Below, in pieces: positions 57,382 to 64,000 of a stretch of 64,000 nt of DNA. The translations under genes were made by a program, and so were the position numbers. Under the pieces are notes generated by a model, which made no database searches, was not told the DNA's origin, and saw nothing but the letters and a program-made list of their open reading frames with translations. Source of the stretch: Mauremys mutica. Lineage: Eukaryota; Chordata; Testudines; Geoemydidae. Positions within the stretch are counted from its first letter, which is position 1. Each line of letters opens with the position of its first letter. Location: contig NC_059081.1 in NCBI RefSeq assembly GCF_020497125.1, positions 21,919,105 to 21,983,104 on the forward strand. Direction: 5' to 3'.

Positions 57382-60189
57382 AGAAAGATAATATCATATC
57401 TTGTATGCAATGGCTAATATTTCATTTTACTGATAACATTTTCTTTTGTGAACTATTTGCAGTACTAGGCACATCACATTTGAAACTTAGACGTCTATTC
57501 AAGTATATAAATGTGTTTCAAAATGTCATCCTTCTCTTAGACTGAGTAATTGTTTGAGTTTCTCATATATATGAGAAATATATGGCTCCAAATACAGTGA
57601 AACACATCCCAAAGTTCTATATCACATCTAACATGAAATCAAAATGCAGAGGTTATATAAAATATAAATACTTTTATTTGCTTCCCAAAGATAATTATAT
57701 GTAAGTTAACATATATAGAATTGAATTATCTAGAATCTATTAAATATTTAATTTCAAATCTGAAGTGATAAAACACCATATATTTCTAATGTGAATATTT
57801 TGCATCTTGTAATCCATTCTAACCCACTTCTTTGAAATAATGTTTGCATTCTGGACAACGTCTTATCATCCCTTCCACAAAGGAATAAAGTGAGTTTTAT
57901 TGAAGATATAGGGAAAAATTTACCCCCACCAAAATTATAAGATAATAAATATGAATAATGTCAAAGTTTAACTAGGCAAACCGGTATTAATTACCCATCC
58001 CCAAGTCATTATTAGACACAAAATGAAATAAAAATGATTGTTTATTACATGAAATGCTTGTAACTTAAATTACAGGCTACCATAGTATGAGAGTGCCTCC
58101 AAGTGGCATATGTCTAAATTCCATTTGAAAAAAGTTAAAATTCAAGATGCTTAAGGAACGAGTTTACAAAAACGGACAAAGAAATGCTATAAATTCTTCC
58201 ATCCAGTCTATTTCATTTGATGCACTATTATAAATATATATGTGTCCAGGTTAACGGAACCCTCCATGTGTCATTAAAAACCCACAATGAAAGTGCATTA
58301 ATCGTAAATCCGTCTTTAGCAACTACATCTGCTCATGGTCATTGTTAGATTTATTTTAACGGCTAAATAAAACTTCCTTTATACAATAGGGGGCAGTATC
58401 ATAAGCATTTATTAGGAAGTGCCTATTACTTTTCAGCAGTTACTTTTTGTTCAGTCTGCCTACATGGATGCTTTTATGACACTTCCCTGTTAAGAGTGGT
58501 ACCCCACTGTCCCAGCTGGTATCCAAGGTAAGGGCAAAGTTCTCATCTCTGATCCACACTGTGGATCTCTTATGCACACTGTGGATCTCTGTCATATATT
58601 TTGTATGCGAAGGTTCCATTGATGTCAAAGGGAGGTTCTGTGCAAGGAGTAAGTGCAGAATACGTAATAGGGAGACTTTTGCCCTAAGTCTCAAGGTAAA
58701 TTAACTGGAATGTATGATTGAAAGGGAAGATCTGTGGAATCAGTGAGCTGTGATGTTGTAGTACTGGGAAGACTCATAGACTCTATACTCTAGTACCATG
58801 GTAGATAGGATGATAAACTTTGCTGGCACAGCCATATAGAGGAAGACTACAGAAATTTAAAGAATTATGTTATCCCAGATTCTCTTAATTTTGGCTGTTA
58901 TATGGATTGTATTACATTTCATCCTAACACAAGCTGTAATAGATGCTTATAATCTTATATATTCAGGGTAAGTGGCTAGCTCATATTATGTCTTTTCTAT
59001 CTCTATCATGATCTAGTATATGATCCTGGAAAATCTATAATTTGTCATAATTCTGCAGGCCTAATCACCAATGGAGAAATTCACCCAAGTATATGGGGCT
59101 TTGTGTGGTCTTTCTGGTCCTGGGAACATTTTATTCAAAGTCTGAGCACTCACATATTCCATGATCTAATTATTCATATAGGCTATTTAAGGTAATCAAG
59201 TTCTTTTCACATGGGAAATATAATTTGGTGTCAAGAAGAAAATAACAGTCAAAAACACCTACTGGGATTAAGTAACCAGAAATGATTGGCAGTTTATAAC
59301 ACCCACCAGCAAAAGAATGTATTAGTCATATATTAATACGGAGTTGTATGACCACAAATTTTACAGTTTATATAGAGATAATGGGAAAGTAAGAAACTGA
59401 TCCTTACTTTATGGTGAAAGAGCATAGGATCTACACAAACTTAATCTGGATTTAACTGTCTGCTTGTTGGGGCAGAAAATCAGTTGATTTAGTTATGAAA
59501 GGAATAGCAGAGAATAAATGTAGATATTACATTTTTAGTGTAGCATCACAGGTATAACATAACAGGTATGTATAACAGAAATAAAACACATACTCCCTCT
59601 ACAACATCTTATCATCTAAGAGCACTTATTTTACAAGCTGATCTGCATATGGCAGGGTTGGGGTCTAAGTTTAGACACAAGACAAATGACAGTATCAACA
59701 CACATTGGGGGAAGTGTGGGCAAAAGTTACAATAATCATGTGGTTGTAAGATGTATCTTGAGTCACCTTTTCTGTAAAGAGATGGTTCTACTTTTCTGTC
59801 AAAAATTTTTACTTTCGGTCTCTATACTGAGATCATTATTTTGTAATTAGAGTAATTTAAGTAATGATAGGGACTTTACATCCCAGCCTGATGACCTGGC
59901 TGTTACATAGAAGCCCAGTGGTAGCAATGGGCAAAGTGTTTACTGTTTTTTACAAGCAACTCCTGTCTCAGACCTGACAAACTGACTATACCTAATATAC
60001 CACTTTCATGGTATTTATTCATGAAGCATGGCATTTGCAGTCTCTATTGAATGCTCATAATTTATCAATGCTCATAATCATTGCAAGATGTGTGTACAGA
60101 TAATATTTAAAGAATAAATTTACTATACTGAAAACTATGCCTTATGATCCTGGAGTAAATGTTAGTCACCAGAGAATCATATGTCTCAA
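57382..60189. other. AT-rich unique DNA with a possible conserved non-coding block
   Basis: No exon or transposon. A tandem CACACTGTGGATCTCT pair occurs at about 58556-58590. The block 58060-58400 has six CpG sites in AT-rich sequence and three AACGG strings (58171, 58253, 58358), and ends with a GGGGGCAGTATC-type CTCF-like string near 58390. See the findings. Confidence 0.4.
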
Positions 60190-60743
60190 TGATGGCCCAC
60201 TCAACCGGGATGAATTGTCACCCCTCGCTGGTCAGCCGGGGATATAATACAGGGTTCAATTGTCTACCTTGGCCTCATCCCAGAACAGTCAATGGAAATT
60301 GATCAAAGACAACTGCAAACAATTGAAACCACTTGAAGGTAAAAAGGAGCATTATAACAGACAGGCGATGGCCCTGGTGGTGAATCAAGCCAAAAGACTG
60401 ATTCACTATATCACAGAATGGAGAAAAAAAACTCTGCATCCATTCACTGAGGAAACATCTTGGTGAGCAAATGTGTTTTATGACAGATTAGATCCTGGTT
60501 CCCGTGTAGTCAACCAACTCTGCAACAGACTGAATTTTGGGGGGAGGGAGAACCTACTTTATTAGACAGGAAAAATAACTATTAATAAATGTAGGCCATA
60601 GTCTACATTTTGTTTTGAGTCATAACCATTTGTTTCCATCACTTTGTTTCTAGTGGAACCTCTATTCTTTTTCAAATAAAACTTTTTGTTTTATTATAAG
60701 TGCACACAAGTTCTGTGTGTCATACAGGAGCAGTAATTTAAGG
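60190..60743 (+). mobile_element. LTR-like unit, left piece
   Basis: ACCGGGATGAATTGTCACC, a TATA-like GGATATAATACAGGG (60239), then, after about 430 bases, a polyA-like CAAATAAAACTTTTTGTTTT (60674) followed by the GT-rich TTCTGTGTGTCATAC (60710). This order fits LTR U3-R-U5. It is interrupted by the hAT element at 60744 and continues after it. Family recalled from turtle LTRs, not searched. Confidence 0.55.
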
Positions 60744-61114
60744 CAGAGGTCCGCAAATTGTGGGGTATGTCTCCTAGGGGGTGTAGCGGGCCCAAGCCAG
60801 CCCCCCTGGGGGGGCAAGAATGGAGTGCCACCCCACCCCAGCTCTGCTCCAGCCCTGCCCCGAGCCATGGTCCCAGCTCCTGGCCCCATGCCTGGCCCCA
60901 TCCCTAGCCTCCCTGTGGCTCCGCAGCCAGCCACGGGCCCAGCTGACAGCCTCCCCTGCAACCCAGCCCCACTCTTGGCCCCAGGCCCACCCCCAGGTGT
61001 GGGCTCAGCCTCGGCCCCCTTACACCTGTGGCTCTGCTCCTGGCCCCATCCAGGGTGGGAGGGGAACAAACAAGAGTAAGGGGGGGTGACCCTAAAAAGT
61101 TTGTGGGACCACTG
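60744..61114. mobile_element. GC-rich hAT-type element with perfect target duplication inside an LTR-like unit
   Basis: Left end CAGAGGTCCGCAAATTGTGG, right end AAAGTTTGTGGGACCACTG (reverse complement CAGTGGTCCCACAAACTTT). Both flanks are ATTTAAGG (60736-60743 and 61115-61122), a perfect 8-bp duplication. The interior is C-rich with repeated TGGCCCCA and CAGCCC strings. The 89-135-residue frames on both strands are composition artefacts. Confidence 0.92.
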
Positions 61115-61465
61115 ATTTAAGGTAAAACTGGTCAGATGGGGTACACTGCTCTTTGGGAATAGAGGATCTGGGATTTCTGCACAAAGCCAGTTTCAGGGGT
61201 GGCTAAGACAGGGGAATGCTTCAATGGGACTCAGGGATTGGGCTGCACCTCTTGTTATCCTGCAAGGCAAATACAGGACTGTCATAGCCTGGAGTAGAGT
61301 GCTGGAGTGGCTGAAAGGCTGGTGGCGTTAGGGAGCTAACACCAAACTATCACAGTCAAGACTCTCTCTCAAGACTATCTGTCACTAGAGGCAGGAGATA
61401 ACAAGGTGACTTGCAGAGCTGGGTACCCTGAGAGCCATCACACTGGTTAACAAAAGAGAAACAAT
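61115..61465 (+). mobile_element. LTR-like unit, right piece
   Basis: Resumes with TAAAACTGGTCAGATGGGG, CTTTGGGAATAGAGGATCTG, then GGGAGCTAACACCAAACTA and TCAAGACTCTCTCTCAAGAC. The end is not exact. The join across the hAT element is supported by the flanking ATTTAAGG duplication. Confidence 0.5.
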
Positions 61466-61538
61466 CCAACTCCATTGAAGTCTGTGGGAGCTGAAAACAT
61501 CCAGTTCTTGTCAATAGCACCTTGCAGAGTTGGGCCCT
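61466..61538. repeat. Palindromic repeat copy
   Basis: CAACTCCATTGAAGTCTGTGG and GCAGAGTTGGGCCC are the centre and end of the family. Arms are diverged. Confidence 0.4.
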
Positions 61539-62047
61539 TAGAAAGGTGGTAGGAATAAATACCAAGGATCTGTGTAAAAGACACAGAGAACAATGATCTG
61601 CCTAAAGAAAAAGAAGTCCAAGATGTATATGTATAATTAAAATGGTAGAGAAATTTGGAAAAGCTAATCTAAGCATAATGAAAAATCTACTTTAGTAGAG
61701 GGAAAAACAACATTCATGGGAAAAATAGCGCCATAGACTGCAATTTTATAATGTGTAGGTTTCACAACCATCTCTCAATATGAGGAATCAGAGGCCTAGA
61801 GAAGGCAACAGTCTGTTTCACATAACAGGTGTGGCAACAGCGGGAGATCTTCCTCTAATAGAAGAGAGGAGGAAGTGGGAACAGAGTACGGAGAGTACTG
61901 GAAGCAACTGAAGCAATGTGATTGTCAACATAGACAGGAGTGAAGTCATAGAATTTCAAAAATGAGAAGAGGCATTGTGCAAGTGGATGGTTGGTCAGCT
62001 GAAGTTTTGCAGTACACAACTGATGTGATCATGTATGACTCAGCAGC
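61539..62047. other. Unique DNA, no gene seen
   Basis: Nothing recognised. Confidence 0.4.
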
Positions 62048-62111
62048 TGTAAACCAGCATAGCCTCACAGAAAATCAATTTACACCAGCTGAAGATCTGG
62101 CCCTGAAGGAA
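62048..62111. repeat. Palindromic repeat copy
   Basis: GTAAACCAGCATAGCCTCAC, then AATCAATTTACACCAGCTGA and AGATCTGGCCCT. The TTTACACCAGCTGA end is the family's right arm. The tandem duplication below starts inside it. Confidence 0.5.
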
Positions 62112-62168
62112 AAAAGCCTTAGGAAGAACAAAGATCTGGCCCTGAAGGAAAAAAGCCTTAGGAAGAGA
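62092..62168. repeat. 39-bp tandem duplication
   Basis: The unit starting AAGATCTGGCCCTGAAGG at 62092 recurs at 62131, identical over 36 bases. The copy number is two. In the plus frame it gives a 13-residue repeat, but I see no evidence of translation. Confidence 0.9.
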
Positions 62169-63016
62169 TGTACTCCGATTTGAGAGTACATGCACCCTTG
62201 GTACCACAGATTTAGATGTTTTTCACAAATTAAGGTGGAATATGTTTGCAGGACCCTTTTGTTAAGTTAATGACAGCACATGAATGGCATGAGTTAACAA
62301 AATAGAACTGGAATTATATATTAGCTTAGAGGAAGATGGTGATAGCAGATATGCAATAGATACTTCTCATGTAAGGATAAGGTGGGTATTTTGGTATACA
62401 GTCAACTCCATATTTAAAAAGTCAGTGCATCTCCCTTACTGTGCTGATTGCTACACCATTTTTGAGTGTTGGTTTGTTATCACTGAATCTTCTTTTTCCA
62501 GAAATCCAGAGTAACAATCCTGGAAATGACATTTTCATCTGCTACTTTTATAAGGGTGTTCACAGGTAGACACAGGCATTGGGCCACATTTTTAGTGAGA
62601 AATTTTTATCAGAATCTGGATGAATGATAAAAAAATTGTTTTGAGGAGCAGCTGGCTGTATGAGTGTAAATTTATAAGTAAATCCAGGAGAGGACAGTGA
62701 CCAAAACATGTGACATGTTTCATTAATAAGGTCATGGCAACTGGTTGACATTTTAGCACAAGTTCTTAAGCAAAAGGAGTAACTCTCAGTCAGTTTCAGT
62801 CCCAGCTGGTTCAGGAAAAGACAAATTACACCTTCCTGAATCACTCTAGTTGAGATTCGCCATTGGGAAGAACAGATGGGCTGTCCAGAAAACTTTAATT
62901 CCAGTTAATGAAAAATTGAGGATTCAGTACTTGTTTTCATTTCAACATAGAACAAAACAGACTGGTTAAAAAAATTTATGAAACAGAAACTCGGAAAGAC
63001 CCCAAAATACTCAATA
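62169..63016. other. Unique DNA, no gene seen
   Basis: No exon or transposon recognised. Minus frame 62560-62844 is unsupported. Confidence 0.4.
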
Positions 63017-63280
63017 CCACAGTGCTTAGGGCATTCACCAGGGATGTGGGAGATTCAGGTTTGTGTTCCTGCTCCAAATCAGGTGGGAAAGCCTATTATC
63101 AATTTTGAGGAAATTTCCTTTGGAAAGGTTTCTCAGGTCCAGGGTCGAATTTATGATCAAGACAAAAGAGTGAGAGACCTACTGCAGAATAATCCTATCA
63201 CTAACCCAGGATGTGAAAGGCCTAGGTTCTACTCTTTGGTAGGGTCAGGCAGCATACAGACTTGAACCTGGATCTCCCAA
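63017..63280. mobile_element. Inverted pair of tRNA-like SINE arms
   Basis: The left piece (63018-63080) reads CAGTGCTTAGGGCATTCACC, GGGATGTGGGAGATTCAGG and TTTGTGTTCCTGCTCC, with A-box-like and B-box-like parts. The right piece (63248-63278) reads GGCAGCATACAGACTTGAAC and CTGGATCTCCC, the antisense of the same stretch. The pair can fold into a hairpin with a 170-base loop. No Pol III terminator or poly(A) tail pinpoints the ends. Confidence 0.55.
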
Positions 63281-64000
63281 ATGAATAGCTTAATCTCTCT
63301 CTCTATCTCACCCACCATCTTGGAACTGAGAAATCTTCCTATGAAAGTTTCATGGAAACCAATATGCATCTGTGAAAAGCTTTGGGTTTGATTTATCAGA
63401 AATTCCCAATGAAAAATCATTTTGTCAAAAACTCCTGACCATATCTAGAGAACAAGCAGTGTTTCCCTTACCCTTAGGGATTATGTTGGAGAAAGGGCAT
63501 CTTTATATTATTTCAGGGTGCTCATAAGAATTCCTCCAGTGTAGGTTGAATTGAGGATATGATCTATCAGTTTAGCCCCTAACTGCTACCCCATTTCTGA
63601 CTAGAGCTATAGACTTTTGAGGAAGTTCAGGCCAATTTTGTTCTTCAGTAATGGACAGATTATGGTTTGTGTTTGTTTTAACAGCCTCCTTCATCTGACT
63701 TTCTGCCACCTGGGGCCTTCCACAAGTGTCTCTGCACTGGGTTAATTTGATTCTTGCTTTTGCTCCCTGTATGATATCCAAAAAATAATAATAAAAATTA
63801 AGAGATTTGGGGCTGATTGCACTTCATCTGCATGTACTGAGCAGTATATTCCTCCAGCTTTTAAATCTGTGTATTTCAAAGGATTATCTATTAACTACTT
63901 ATATCTCTTTAATCTTATCAGAAAAGCAATTGTTCAGAAATGCTTTAGAAGGCATTAATTCAGGAATTAGATAACACTTTCGAGAACATTTCCAACTCAC
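63281..64000. other. Unique DNA to the window edge, no gene seen
   Basis: A TC run at about 63294. No exon or transposon recognised. Minus frame 63572-63781 is unsupported. Confidence 0.4.

Noticed and set aside
60662..61079. Pro/Ala-rich frames on both strands
   Set aside because: They lie in the hAT element at 60744-61114 and come from its C-rich composition.
63018..63080. Functional tRNA gene
   Set aside because: Only A- and B-box-like strings are present; the sequence does not fold into a full cloverleaf and has an inverted partner, so it is a SINE arm.
1..64000. CRISPR array, operon, phage or bacterial defence system
   Set aside because: Base composition, LINE/SINE/MITE content and lack of dense ORFs show vertebrate nuclear DNA; no spaced direct repeats of CRISPR type exist.

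Overview
The window looks like a non-coding, AT-rich, transposon-filled stretch of a vertebrate genome, most likely a turtle (probably cryptodiran). Several things point that way. There are CR1-type LINE tails, including the 3' end with GGCTGTTCTTATG. There are pieces of a SINE carrying the turtle-typical string AAGGTGCCACAGGACTC. Penelope-like retroelements with a GIY-YIG endonuclease are present, as are short GC-rich hAT-type elements with 8-bp target duplications, and many copies of a palindromic repeat built on ATTGACTTCAAT. The species assignment rests on recognising repeat families and was not checked against a database. I find no convincing host protein-coding exon, tRNA, rRNA, CRISPR array or operon-like layout. 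The longest open frames are either transposon remnants or chance frames.

Layout. 1-11.8 kb: a 5'-truncated CR1 LINE (917-1981), an antisense L1-like remnant (5.67-6.2 kb), a second, longer CR1 (6.44-8.01 kb), an inverted pair of SINE tails (8.12-8.26 kb), a CT/CA microsatellite (8.63-8.71 kb) and an L2-like scrap (10.09 kb). 11.8-25.6 kb: a TIR element (11.8-12.73 kb) split by a possible solo LTR, L2-like reverse transcriptase debris (13.86 kb), a hAT-like element (14.9 kb), a TIR element (17.88 kb), an antisense CR1 (20.15 kb) and MIR/L2-type SINEs (20.9 and 23.4 kb). 25.67-27.42 kb: two Penelope-like elements, head to head. 28.6-30.3 kb: an RTE-like LINE. 30.3-39.6 kb: mostly unique sequence.

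39.8-48.6 kb is the densest part. It holds a GC-rich hAT element with a perfect 8-bp duplication, a MIR, a TIR element, a Ty3/gypsy pol remnant, and an LTR-like unit split by a 2.6-kb LINE that was itself hit by two small hAT elements. More LTR-like pieces and another hAT-like element follow. 48.6-64 kb is largely unique. It contains a MIR, a SINE piece, a polypurine tract (56 kb), two more hAT elements with duplications (57.1 and 60.7 kb, the latter inside an LTR-like unit), a 39-bp tandem duplication (62.1 kb) and an inverted pair of tRNA-like SINE arms (63.0-63.3 kb).

No genes work together here. The biological content is a layered insertion record. In addition, several repeat-free AT-rich blocks (around 15.5-16.8, 33.1, 52.9, 54.5-54.85 and 58.1-58.4 kb) have the look of conserved regulatory DNA, which only cross-species alignment could confirm. 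I see no evidence of an undescribed multi-gene system.
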